Below are positions 6,945-13,315 of a stretch of 16,195 nt of DNA, piece after piece; positions within the stretch are counted from its first letter, which is position 1; each line of letters begins with the position of its first letter. The stretch is from an uncultured Bacilli bacterium (GTDB taxonomy: Bacteria > Bacillota_I > Bacilli_A > RF39 > UBA660). Under the pieces are notes generated by a model that worked only from the letters and a program-made list of their open reading frames with translations, was not told where the DNA came from and did no database searches. Both the position numbers and the translations under genes were made by a program. The stretch lies in assembly GCA_947625395.1 (NCBI GenBank), contig CANQOD010000010.1:1-16195 (forward strand), written 5' to 3'.

Positions 6945-7109
6945 ATGGATAAATATAAAATGAATTATATTTTTAGTGGAGGAAACGATATAAATGCTAT
7001 TTTTATAAAAGTTTTAAACAAAGAACTAAAAAAATATATTCTAACGATTGATAAAAATAAAAAATATGAAGTATCAGCACTATCTCTAGAAGAAGGTAGA
7101 AATTGTTAG
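6945..7109 (+). CDS. 54-aa protein upstream of and overlapping the recombinase gene
   Basis: It runs from MDKYKMNYIFSGGND to SLEEGRNC. An in-frame TAG directly before ATG 6945 fixes the upstream limit; GAGGTG lies ten bases upstream of the ATG. The pattern is a predicted beta-strand (KMNYIFS), an amphipathic helix with Lys/Glu (AIFIKVLNKELKKYI) and a short charged tail. Its last codons overlap the recombinase start by seven bases, so the two are co-transcribed and probably translationally coupled. Similar-sized genes beside large serine recombinases include directionality factors (SprB of SPbeta is 58 aa) and TnpW-type transposon proteins; I see general similarity in size and place only. Role unproven. 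Confidence 0.6.
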   Translation: MDKYKMNYIFSGGNDINAIFIKVLNKELKKYILTIDKNKKYEVSALSLEEGRNC

Positions 7110-8671
7110 AGGGGGTAAATAAGATATATCACGTTGGTCTTTATATAAGATTATCTCGTGAAGATGATGATAAAGTATTGATGAGTGAAAGTATTATAAA
7201 TCAGAAAAGTTTATTACTTCAATATGTAAAGGAGAATCATTTAGAAGTTTATGATATTTATATTGATGATGGTTATTCAGGAACTAATTTTGATAGGCCA
7301 GGCTTTAATAGATTACTTAAAGATATTGAACTTGGAAAAATAAATATGGTTATTACCAAAGATATGTCAAGGCTTGGAAGGGATTATATTGGAACTGGTA
7401 ATTTCGTAGAAAAATATTTTCCAAAACATAATGTTAGATATATTGCTGTTACTGATAATATAGATACTTTTTTAGATAGTTCAAATAATGATATGGCACC
7501 ATTTAAAGCCATCATGAATGATATGTACGCTAAAGATATTTCTAAAAAAATAAAATCGAGTTTAAAGGCAAAAATGAAAGAAGGTAAATGGGTAGGTGGA
7601 AGACCACCATTTGGATATAATCAAGATAAAAATGACAAAAATCACTTAGTAATCAATCAAAAACAAGCTGCTATTGTTAAAAGAATATTTAATATGTGTT
7701 TAGAAGGTTTATCATTTTATCAAATAGCAAAACAGTTAACGAATGAAAGAATAAAGACTCCTGCACAGTATTATCGTTTTGAATGGAAAAGCAATCATAG
7801 TGTAAAATATGGCACGTGGCATTCGAAGACAATTAGGGATATTTTAACCAACAGAATGTATATAGGTGATTTAGTACAAAACAAAAGAAGTAAAGTAAAT
7901 TATAAAGTTAAAAAGATTGTTAAAAATGATATAAATGATTATATTGTTGTAGAAAATACGCATAAAGCAATTATTGATAAAGAAATATTCTATGAAGTGC
8001 AAAAAAGAATTCCTAAAAATGTGGGTAGAAATGAAAAAAAAGAAAATCATTTATTTGATGGACTTTTGTATTGTGGGGATTGTGGACATCGAATATCCAT
8101 CACTTCTAGAAGAAAAAAAGATAACAGATGTTATACAATTTGTAATTATTATCGAACTTATATGAAGCAAAGAATTTGTACAACTCATTCAAATAATTAT
8201 GATAAATTAGAACAAATCATTATGAATTCATTGGCCAAAGTTTGTTTGAATTATATGGACAAAGATAAGATTAAAAACAATGTTTTATCTCATTTAGATA
8301 AAAACGATAAAGTTAAAATGAAAAAAGAAGTAGAAACACTTCATAATGACATTCAACAAATTAAAAATAATTTAGATGACATTTATATTGATAAGTTAAA
8401 TAAAAAAATTACTGAAGAACAATTTGATAGAGTGAAATTAAAACTAGAAAACCAACTTTCTATAAAACAAAAAAGATATAATGACTTAAATGAGAATATG
8501 AATGCTATCATCAGTGAACAATCTAAAGATAAAATAATAATAGAATATCTTAACAAATTTTTATCTATGAAAGAACCGCATAGAGAGCTTATCGTGAATC
8601 TAGTAGATAGAATCGAAATATTTGAAGATAAAGCAATCAATATTCATGTTTCGTTTAGTCATTTTAAATGA
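7103..8671 (+). CDS. Large serine recombinase (SpoIVCA/TnpX type)
   Basis: 522 aa. The protein cuts and rejoins DNA at short attachment sites through a Ser-DNA link. The catalytic resolvase domain covers about residues 9-150, with nucleophile Ser18 in YIRLSRED, DDGYSGTNFDRPGF (55-68) and TKDMSRLGRDYIG (85-97) carrying the active-site Arg residues. The recombinase domain follows (GGRPPFGY at 165-172; TIRDILTNRMYIGD 243-256). A zinc ribbon has C324GDC327 with later Cys at 343, 347 and 359, then a coiled coil (about 395-465), as expected for the control of synapsis. All key parts are present, so it should be active. Start: TTG 7103 after AGAAGG; there is no ATG before the catalytic domain. Its place next to the right junction fits a self-excising element. 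Length is close to SpoIVCA (500 aa). Confidence 0.95.
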   Translation: MLEGVNKIYHVGLYIRLSREDDDKVLMSESIINQKSLLLQYVKENHLEVYDIYIDDGYSGTNFDRPGFNRLLKDIELGKINMVITKDMSRLGRDYIGTGNFVEKYFPKHNVRYIAVTDNIDTFLDSSNNDMAPFKAIMNDMYAKDISKKIKSSLKAKMKEGKWVGGRPPFGYNQDKNDKNHLVINQKQAAIVKRIFNMCLEGLSFYQIAKQLTNERIKTPAQYYRFEWKSNHSVKYGTWHSKTIRDILTNRMYIGDLVQNKRSKVNYKVKKIVKNDINDYIVVENTHKAIIDKEIFYEVQKRIPKNVGRNEKKENHLFDGLLYCGDCGHRISITSRRKKDNRCYTICNYYRTYMKQRICTTHSNNYDKLEQIIMNSLAKVCLNYMDKDKIKNNVLSHLDKNDKVKMKKEVETLHNDIQQIKNNLDDIYIDKLNKKITEEQFDRVKLKLENQLSIKQKRYNDLNENMNAIISEQSKDKIIIEYLNKFLSMKEPHRELIVNLVDRIEIFEDKAINIHVSFSHFK

Positions 8672-8784
8672 GATAGATGTCAAACAATGAATGCATTTTA
8701 TAGAATGATTATTTTTGTTACATAATAGATGAAATATGAAGCAGATAAATATTTAAACAATGAAGGTCTGACAAAAATGGACAA
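8672..8784. other. Right end of the element, non-coding
   Basis: 113 AT-rich bases between the recombinase stop and the right junction. An ORF beginning ATG 8729 on this strand merely runs out of frame through the coat-gene tail and lacks a ribosome site. This segment should hold the left half of the circular attachment site (attP). Confidence 0.4.
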
Positions 8785-8795
8785 CCTCATATTTG
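8785..8795 (+). other. Right junction of the element (attR-like)
   Basis: CCTCATATTTG, partner of 5540-5550. The TG at 8794-8795 corresponds to TG 5549-5550; beyond it TCCAATCAGG continues the host gene in frame. Confidence 0.65.
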
Positions 8796-8928
8796 TCCAA
8801 TCAGGACTCGTATTATTAATCATCATATTTATCGGCATACGTATTGTCCACAATATTCTTGTTGCGAAGAAAATGTCTGCAGCAATATTCAATGTGGTTC
8901 TTGTAACCCATGTGGACGATTTAATTAA
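8785..8928 (+). pseudogene. CotD-like spore coat protein, 3' part (separated exon-like tail)
   Basis: In frame from CCT 8785 to TAA 8926-8928 it reads PHICPIRTRIINHHIYRHTY, then a tail with CPQYSCC, CSNIQCGSC, NPCGRFN: eight Cys plus several His and Tyr. The arrangement PH(I/V)xPxxTxxxNHxxxxHxY matches the CotD signature as I remember it. It has no start codon or ribosome site of its own, and in its frame a TGA stands 24 bases upstream, within element DNA. A hairpin terminator begins at the stop codon, so this is the true end of a gene. Joined to 5315-5550 at TG it completes a 122-codon reading frame. It is labelled pseudogene only because it cannot be expressed in the present arrangement; after excision it would be functional. 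Confidence 0.8.
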
Positions 8929-8953
8929 AAGTGTCATTGACACTTTTTCTTTT
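8927..8953 (+). terminator. Terminator of the split coat gene
   Basis: AAAAGTGTC (8927-8935), loop ATT, GACACTTTT (8939-8947), then TTCTTTT. Perfect 9-bp stem starting inside the stop codon of the coat-gene tail. Confidence 0.85.
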
Positions 8954-8983
8954 GTCAATTATTGTCTAATTATGTCATATTAC

Positions 8984-9012
8984 TTGCGAAAGGGACTGTA
9001 AACATTTATAGT
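8984..9012 (+). promoter_or_regulatory. Promoter of rpoZ
   Basis: -35 TTGCGA (8984-8989), 17-base spacer, -10 TATAGT (9007-9012). The same -35 is found before the PrsA-like gene on the other strand. Confidence 0.65.
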
Positions 9013-9033
9013 TAAGATAGGGAGTGTGATACA

Positions 9034-9234
9034 GTGATATATCCGTCTATTGATAAGCTTTTGAACATTGTAGGAAGCAAATATGAACTTGTTCATATCG
9101 CTGCGAGAAGAAGTAAAGAAATGTCAAAGACAGAACATTATCAAATGCCTGAATCTGAATACAAATGTAAAAAGAATATTGGGAGAGCCCTTGAGGAAAT
9201 CTTAGAGGGACACTTAAAAGTGGAAAAGGAATAG
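9034..9234 (+). CDS. rpoZ: RNA polymerase omega subunit
   Basis: 66 aa, the usual size for Bacillota omega. It helps fold and hold the beta-prime subunit in RNA polymerase. The sequence shows the family pattern: PSIDKLLNIVGSKYELVHIA at 4-23, AARRSKEM, a divergent middle, then NIGRALEEILEGHLKV. The start is GTG 9034 with AGGGAG nine bases upstream. In many Bacillota rpoZ follows gmk and precedes coaBC-priA-def-fmt; here it stands between the split coat gene and recX with its own promoter, so this operon has been broken up. A weak hairpin around its stop codon precedes the recX promoter. Confidence 0.92.
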   Translation: MIYPSIDKLLNIVGSKYELVHIAARRSKEMSKTEHYQMPESEYKCKKNIGRALEEILEGHLKVEKE

Positions 9235-9252
9235 TTCTTTTCTCTTTTTTGT
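9223..9252 (+). terminator. Weak terminator at the end of rpoZ
   Basis: GAAAAGGAA (9223-9231) pairs with TTCTTTTC (9235-9242), leaving one bulged G, with the TAG stop codon as the loop; CTCTTTTTTG follows. The stem is almost all A-T and may be only a partial terminator. Confidence 0.4.
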
Positions 9253-9290
9253 TTCTTGCTTGTGATAGAACGATTTTTTTAAGTGAAATA

Positions 9291-9299
9291 TGCTATAAT
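9291..9299 (+). promoter_or_regulatory. Extended -10 promoter of recX
   Basis: TGCTATAAT (9291-9299), an extended -10 with no good -35. The expected start near 9306 is the first base of AGAGGTGA, the ribosome site, which gives a leader of about 13 bases. Confidence 0.6.
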
Positions 9300-9318
9300 A
9301 AAAATAGAGGTGAACATC

Positions 9319-10059
9319 TTGGAAATAAAGAAGTTGAAACGAAACAAAAATGGAAGTTATACCCTTTTTTTAGAAAATGGGGAAGAACTAACCGCTTATG
9401 AAGAGGTCATTTTAAAGTACGAGCTCTTGTTATCAAAGAAAATAGATGCGCAAAAACGACAAGCAATTCTTCATGAAAATGCCATTTGGGACACTTATTA
9501 TCAAGGATTAAAAGCGATAAAAGTCAAACCAAGAACCAAAAAAGAATTAGGAGAAGACTTAAAGAAAAAAGGCTATACAGAAGAAAATGTTGCCTTTACG
9601 CTTCAAAAACTAGAAGAACAAAAATATTTAGACAATCAACGTTATGCAGATAGCTATGTGCATAATCAGATATTAACGACTTCGTGGGGCCCTTTAAAAA
9701 TCAGGAATGCTTTGCTTCAAAAGGGAGTAGAGGAACAGATGATTATGGACGCTTTACAACAATATGAACAGTCGACAGAACAAGAAAAAATCAAAAAGAA
9801 AATTGCCCACATGATTAAAGCTAATCATACAAAGAGTACGTCATTTTTAAAACAAAAAATCAAACAAGCCTGTATCCATGATGGCTATCATTTAGAACTG
9901 ATTCAAGAAGAAATTGAAAAAGCTTCTTTTGAAGAAGATAAAACACTCAAAGAAAAGGAATATTTGAAATTGAAAAATCGTCTATCAAGAAAGTATCAGG
10001 GAGAAGAATTAGAACGACAAATCAAGATGAAACTCTATCAAAAAGGATTTACCGAATAA
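9319..10059 (+). CDS. recX: Regulatory protein RecX
   Basis: 246 aa. RecX binds RecA filaments and limits recombination and SOS signalling. An N-terminal beta part (LKRNKNGSYTLFLENGEEL) is followed by tandem three-helix modules. The family signature appears as KAIKVKPRTKKELGEDLKKKGY, with later YLDNQRYADSYV and WGPLKIRNALLQKG. The start is TTG 9319, preceded by AGAGGTGA at five-base spacing; an upstream ATG at 9283 would place the promoter inside the gene. The 3' end of the coding region forms the left arm of the terminator shared with the PrsA-like gene. No recA is in the window. Confidence 0.93.
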   Translation: MEIKKLKRNKNGSYTLFLENGEELTAYEEVILKYELLLSKKIDAQKRQAILHENAIWDTYYQGLKAIKVKPRTKKELGEDLKKKGYTEENVAFTLQKLEEQKYLDNQRYADSYVHNQILTTSWGPLKIRNALLQKGVEEQMIMDALQQYEQSTEQEKIKKKIAHMIKANHTKSTSFLKQKIKQACIHDGYHLELIQEEIEKASFEEDKTLKEKEYLKLKNRLSRKYQGEELERQIKMKLYQKGFTE

Positions 10060-10080
10060 TCAAGTAAATCCTTTTTTTTT
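10040..10080. terminator. Two-way terminator between recX and the PrsA-like gene
   Basis: AAAAAGGATTTAC (10040-10052) pairs perfectly with GTAAATCCTTTTT (10064-10076), loop of 11 bases holding the recX stop codon, then a T run to 10080. The A run on the left serves the minus-strand gene. Confidence 0.9.
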
Positions 10081-10093
10081 ATCTTTTTTATTT

Positions 10094-11095
10094 TTATTGA
10101 GCAGTACTGTTGTCAATTAAATTTTTCATATATTCATCATAATCTTTTTTAAGGTCGTCATCTTTAAATTCCAGTCCTTTATTTTCGCGTGCTTTCATTA
10201 AAGCTTCATAACGTACCTTTCCATCACTGCTTAACTTCTTTTCAGCAAGTGTTTCAATAATGGTATCTTTTATCTTTTTTAATTTTGGCTTGCTGGCTTG
10301 TTTTTCTTTTAAAATAATATGATAACCATAAGTCGATTTAACAGGCTCTTTTGAATAGCTTCCTTTTTCAAGTCCAATCGCAGCTTTTAGGAAGTTTTCA
10401 TCCATTCCACTATCATGGTTGAATGGCTCTAGTTTTCCACCATTTTCTGCTGTTGCCGCATCATCACTATATTTTTTAGCTAAATCTTCAAATTTTTCAC
10501 CTTTATCTAGTTTTTTAATGATGTCTTTTGCTTTTTGAAGTGCTTCTTTCTCGGCTTTTTCTTTTTCATCTGCCGTCATGTCATCTGTTGTATTAGGAGA
10601 GATTAAAATATGTTTTGCTGTAATATCTCCAATGACAGTATCGTCATAGTAGCTTTGAATTTCATCATCGGTAATTTCGTCTTTGACGGTATCATTAATT
10701 GCCTTATCCCGTTTATATTCAAGCGAAAGCAATTCTCTTAACGCTTTTTCATCTTCAAGTCCTAAATAATTCTTAATGGCTGCTTCAAATTGTTCTTGGT
10801 CGTTATTATATTGACTTTTCATTTGTGTTACTTGACTATCAACATATTCTTTTTCTTCATCATCTGTCTTATATGCTTTATCAAATAATTCATGGTCAAG
10901 CATTTCGATTAAAGCAGCAATTCCATAACGTTCTTTTAAATCCTTATAAAGTTCATCAGATGTAATTTCTCCTTTTTTAAAAGTCACCACTGGCTTTTCC
11001 CCATTTTTTAAAGTAACTTCTTTTCCACAACCTGTAAGACCGAATACGAAACAAGATAGGAAAAGGGTTCCCACAATTAATTTTTTATTCTTCAT
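10094..11095 (-). CDS. prsA: PrsA-like foldase lipoprotein (parvulin peptidyl-prolyl isomerase)
   Basis: 333 aa. It assists folding of exported proteins on the outer face of the membrane. The N-terminus is a lipoprotein signal: MKNKK, a hydrophobic stretch, and lipobox GLTGC with Cys23 as the lipid anchor. A SurA-like helical region covers about 40-150; the parvulin domain lies at about 158-265, from ITAKHILI through EKFEDLAKKYSDD, GGKLEPF and KSTYGYHIILKEKQ. A charged C-terminal helical tail follows. ATG 11095 has GGAGG seven bases upstream; an in-frame upstream start at 11122 would overlap the -10 and lacks a site. Monocistronic, with promoter at 11146-11118 and a terminator shared with recX. 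The name rests on architecture; other PpiC lipoproteins cannot be excluded. Confidence 0.9.
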   Translation of the reverse strand: MKNKKLIVGTLFLSCFVFGLTGCGKEVTLKNGEKPVVTFKKGEITSDELYKDLKERYGIAALIEMLDHELFDKAYKTDDEEKEYVDSQVTQMKSQYNNDQEQFEAAIKNYLGLEDEKALRELLSLEYKRDKAINDTVKDEITDDEIQSYYDDTVIGDITAKHILISPNTTDDMTADEKEKAEKEALQKAKDIIKKLDKGEKFEDLAKKYSDDAATAENGGKLEPFNHDSGMDENFLKAAIGLEKGSYSKEPVKSTYGYHIILKEKQASKPKLKKIKDTIIETLAEKKLSSDGKVRYEALMKARENKGLEFKDDDLKKDYDEYMKNLIDNSTAQ

Positions 11096-11117
11096 GTTTT
11101 TTCCTCCAATCGTTTTT

Positions 11118-11146
11118 ATCATAACAAACTTTTTCTACTTTCGCAA
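11118..11146 (-). promoter_or_regulatory. Promoter of the PrsA-like gene
   Basis: Minus strand: -35 TTGCGA (11146-11141), 17-base spacer, -10 TATGAT (11123-11118). Confidence 0.65.
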
Positions 11147-11168
11147 GCAACTTGAGATGAATATAATC

Positions 11169-11196
11169 ACACAATTTGGACATTTACCATAAAATA
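11169..11196 (+). promoter_or_regulatory. Sigma-K-like promoter of the small sporulation genes
   Basis: AC (11169-11170), 17 bases, CATAAAATA (11188-11196), a full match to AC-N16/17-CATANNNTA. Its spacing is the same as before the split coat gene. Confidence 0.6.
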
Positions 11197-11229
11197 CTGT
11201 GAAGACTAGAAAAAAGGAGGATGTAAGTT

Positions 11230-11310
11230 ATGGGTAATTATGTATCTTCACCAGCAATCATTTTAGTACTCTTCATTTTACTCGTCATCATCGTCGGTGC
11301 CTATATCTAA
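11230..11310 (+). CDS. YjcZ-like sporulation membrane peptide (26 aa)
   Basis: MGNYVSSPAIILVLFILL followed by VIIVGAYI. It is almost wholly one membrane helix. The core ILVLFILLVIIVG resembles the YjcZ/YqfX-type tiny sporulation proteins of Bacillota, whose molecular role is not established. AAGGAGG lies nine bases before the ATG and a sigma-K-like promoter lies upstream. A second gene of the same kind begins 21 bases downstream, with its own AAAGGAGGTG site. Confidence 0.75.
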   Translation: MGNYVSSPAIILVLFILLVIIVGAYI

Positions 11311-11331
11311 ACATAAAGGAGGTGTTTATAA

Positions 11332-11484
11332 ATGGCTTGTAATAACACAGTAAATCAGACAACTTGTTCTTCATGCAACTATACACCATGTGAAAGTGGT
11401 CATGGTCACAATGGCTTTTTAATCATTGTCGTACTTTATATCTTATTAGCAATCATTTTAGGTTCTATTTGTAATTATTACTAG
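11332..11484 (+). CDS. Cys-rich YjcZ-like sporulation membrane peptide (50 aa)
   Basis: An N-terminal polar part contains four Cys within 20 residues (CNNTVNQTTCSSCNYTPC) and a HGH cluster. A membrane helix, GFLIIVVLYILLAIILG, of the same pattern as the 26-aa neighbour follows, then a short tail SICNYY. ATG 11332 has a near-perfect ribosome site, AAAGGAGGTG, seven bases upstream. It is probably co-transcribed with the 26-aa gene during sporulation. The Cys/His cluster could bind metal or cross-link into the coat, as proposed for other Cys-rich spore proteins; that is inference. Confidence 0.75.
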   Translation: MACNNTVNQTTCSSCNYTPCESGHGHNGFLIIVVLYILLAIILGSICNYY

Positions 11485-11569
11485 AATATGACTAGAAAAA
11501 ATAGTTCCATTTTGAGAACCTTATGTATAAAAGGAAAGTTAAAAGAGAACAATAATACAGGTGAAAACG

Positions 11570-12070
11570 ATGTATTATTATCTTGCGAACTTTCTTTTAT
11601 TTTGTATAGGTGGTTCTCTTTTTGAGGAAACACTAAAGCATACGTTCTTGCCACGACTAAAAAGTGGCATTTTAAAAGGGCCTTTTGTGCCCATTTATGG
11701 CATTGGAATTCTCATCATTTTATTGGTAGGGAAATGGATTTACGAGAAGATGGATGCCAACAAGAAAACACGATATTTGGTCATTTTTATTACGGTCAGC
11801 TTTCTACTTACTTTTCTTGAATGGAGTGGTGGTATGTTGATTGAATTGTTTTTTCATAAAGTGATGTGGAACTATGAAGAGATTCCACTTCATATCGGAC
11901 ATTATATTGCTGTTCCAATTAGTCTTTGTTGGGGACTTGGAGCTTGCATTTTTTTAAGATGGATAAAGCCATGGACTGATAGATGCATCAAAAAAATACC
12001 CAAACAACTTGTGTATGTGGTATTCTTTCTCTTTTTATTGGATATTGTTTATACCTTTGTTCTTGCTTGA
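11570..12070 (+). CDS. Multipass membrane protein, putative ABC transporter type IV (CmpB-like) family
   Basis: 166 aa with about four or five membrane segments. The motif GILKGPFVPIYGIGILIILL near residue 35, the mid-protein LLTFLEWSGGMLIELFFHKV, the MWNYEEIPLHIGHYIAVPIS segment and the following WGLGA fit a family annotated as putative ABC-transporter type IV (CmpB). The biochemical role of that family is not established. ATG 11570 is preceded by CAGGTGA at five-base spacing; an in-frame GTG at 11561 lies inside that site. It ends six bases before the convergent HIT gene, with no clear hairpin between them. I see no strong promoter directly upstream; it may read through from the small sporulation genes. 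Confidence 0.75.
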   Translation: MYYYLANFLLFCIGGSLFEETLKHTFLPRLKSGILKGPFVPIYGIGILIILLVGKWIYEKMDANKKTRYLVIFITVSFLLTFLEWSGGMLIELFFHKVMWNYEEIPLHIGHYIAVPISLCWGLGACIFLRWIKPWTDRCIKKIPKQLVYVVFFLFLLDIVYTFVLA

Positions 12071-12076
12071 AATGAC

Positions 12077-12472
12077 TTACTCTACAAGTGTATGAAAAAC
12101 CGTTTCGACTTCATTGAGCATCTCTTCATTGTATTGATAGTCTACTAAATCATGTTCATATCTTGGGGTCAAGTGAATATGAAAATGTTTGACTTCTTGC
12201 CCATAAAAATTATTTTGGGAAAGGGTAAGTCCATCACAATGTAGTTTTTCTTTAAGGAGTGGATATAGCTTTGTTTGAATGACTTCTAGAGCATGACCCA
12301 TCCATTCTTTGTCAACATCTAAAAGGGTAGTCAAATGTTTTTTAGGAATCAATAGAAGATGTCCATTTGTACTTGGATTGATATTCATAAAAACTTTTAA
12401 ATCATCATCTTCATAAACCGTATAGGATGGCATTTCTCCTTGAATAATTTTACAAAAAATACAATCGTTCAT
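12077..12472 (-). CDS. HIT-family nucleotide-binding protein
   Basis: 131 aa. HIT proteins hydrolyse or transfer nucleotidyl groups, for example from adenosine phosphoramidates or dinucleotides. The triad motif is HFHIHLTPR with His96, His98 and His100; CIFCKII at 4-10 carries the Cys pair that, with later residues, binds zinc in Hit-like members; INPSTNGHLLLIPKKH (31-46) is typical. Its ATG overlaps the stop of the upstream gene (ATGA), with GGAGG seven bases before it inside that gene, so the two are translationally coupled. It is last in the minus-strand operon. The exact substrate cannot be told from sequence. Confidence 0.93.
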   Translation of the reverse strand: MNDCIFCKIIQGEMPSYTVYEDDDLKVFMNINPSTNGHLLLIPKKHLTTLLDVDKEWMGHALEVIQTKLYPLLKEKLHCDGLTLSQNNFYGQEVKHFHIHLTPRYEHDLVDYQYNEEMLNEVETVFHTLVE

Positions 12473-13242
12473 TTTAGTTCCTCCATTTCAATCTTTGTAT
12501 TTTCATCTTTGGTTTGTTTTGTTTGCGCAAGGGTATTGAGAATTGTTTCTAACTTTTCGGATGCCAATACATCTCTTGTGATGTTCTTGACGATAAAGCC
12601 TTTCGTTCCATCACTGCGAAGAGTGAATGTTACTTGATAGGTGAGTGGTTGATAACCATTTTTCTTTAAAACGGCATCAATCGTTTGCATTTTCTTTCTC
12701 ATTTCTTTGGCATTCAAGTTGAAGAGGGATGTGGAAAGACGAATTTGATAGAAAGCAACTTTCTTTTGTTCCTTTTCAAGAAGTAATTGCTGTTTCTCTT
12801 TCTTTTTAAAGTCGGTCATGTTTTTCTTTCTTTCCACTTGAATTGTGGATAACTCATCTTGCTTGAAAAGTTTTTGAATCTCTTTTTCGAATTTTTCACA
12901 AAGCTTGTTTAAAAAACTTTGTCCTTTGACATAATCCTGTTGATAAGTGGATTTGATTTTTTTGTTTTTGGTATAAGTGAGTTGAAAAGAAAGATTCTCA
13001 TTTTGTTTATTCTTGTAGAGAAAATAGTAAGATTTTTCTTGATAAGAATATTTTAATTCGCTTTTGGAAACTTCATTCTTGATAGAAAGATAATGTTCTT
13101 GAAAGTACGTATTTAGTTTTTTTTCTATTTGAGGGTAGAGGAATAAATTTCCTTTTTGTGTGAGTACAATCATTCCAAATGCAACAATGACAAAGATAAA
13201 GAAAACAGCCCATTGTAATGTTAAGACAGTTTGTTTTTTCAA
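12469..13242 (-). CDS. Single-pass membrane protein of unknown function
   Basis: 257 aa. A basic start (MKKQ) and a membrane helix at about residues 9-28 (LQWAVFFIFVIVAFGMIVL) precede an external, very Lys/Gln/Glu-rich domain with several predicted helices and a C-terminal beta-type part (YQVTFTLRSDGTKGFIVKNI). No catalytic motif is visible. The start is TTG 13242 with GAGGTGAG before it; no ATG fits better. Its stop overlaps the HIT start by four bases. A hairpin lies between it and the 938-aa gene upstream, so its level may be lower than that gene's. Confidence 0.75.
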   Translation of the reverse strand: MKKQTVLTLQWAVFFIFVIVAFGMIVLTQKGNLFLYPQIEKKLNTYFQEHYLSIKNEVSKSELKYSYQEKSYYFLYKNKQNENLSFQLTYTKNKKIKSTYQQDYVKGQSFLNKLCEKFEKEIQKLFKQDELSTIQVERKKNMTDFKKKEKQQLLLEKEQKKVAFYQIRLSTSLFNLNAKEMRKKMQTIDAVLKKNGYQPLTYQVTFTLRSDGTKGFIVKNITRDVLASEKLETILNTLAQTKQTKDENTKIEMEELK

Positions 13243-13272
13243 TTTTTCTCACCTCATTTCATTGGAAGAAAA

Positions 13273-13312
13273 GCTTTCTTTGCCAATCTTTAAATGGCGC
13301 CTTAAAGAAAGC
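13273..13312 (-). terminator. Hairpin after the 938-aa gene, possible partial terminator
   Basis: GCTTTCTTT and AAAGAAAGC form a perfect 9-bp stem around a 22-base loop holding GGCGCC. Read on the minus strand, TTTTCTT follows. It lies within the operon, just before the ribosome site of the next gene. Confidence 0.6.
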
Positions 13313-13315
13313 GTT

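Larger units (their letters stand above)
5551..8795 (+). mobile_element. Skin-like intervening element inside a coat gene (about 3,245 bp)
   Basis: The element separates the two halves of the CotD-like gene. It is visibly more AT-rich than the flanks and carries, in order, a decayed small ORF, a Fic protein with its own promoter and terminator, about 390 bases without a clear gene, a 54-aa ORF and a large serine recombinase whose stop is about 120 bases from the right junction. There are no terminal inverted repeats, and no conjugation or phage structural genes. With the TG core counted once, the excised circle would be about 3,245 bp. Integration of this kind by large serine recombinases into sporulation genes is known for skin (sigK) and SPbeta (spsM). 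Whether this one excises on a developmental cue or is a plain insertion is not shown by the sequence. Confidence 0.8.

Noticed and set aside
5551..8795. Transposon with terminal inverted repeats and target duplication
   Set aside because: No terminal inverted repeats and no exact direct repeats; the recombinase is of the large serine type, which uses short attachment sites.
8729..9001. 90-codon ORF beginning MKYEADKYLNN
   Set aside because: No ribosome site. It runs through the coat-gene tail in another frame and past the terminator at 8927; the correct frame shows the Cys/His-rich CotD-like sequence.
12469..13315. Separate promoter for the 257-aa gene (TTGGCA with AATGAA at 17 bases)
   Set aside because: The -10 matches only three of six bases; transcription from the upstream gene past a partial hairpin is the simpler reading.
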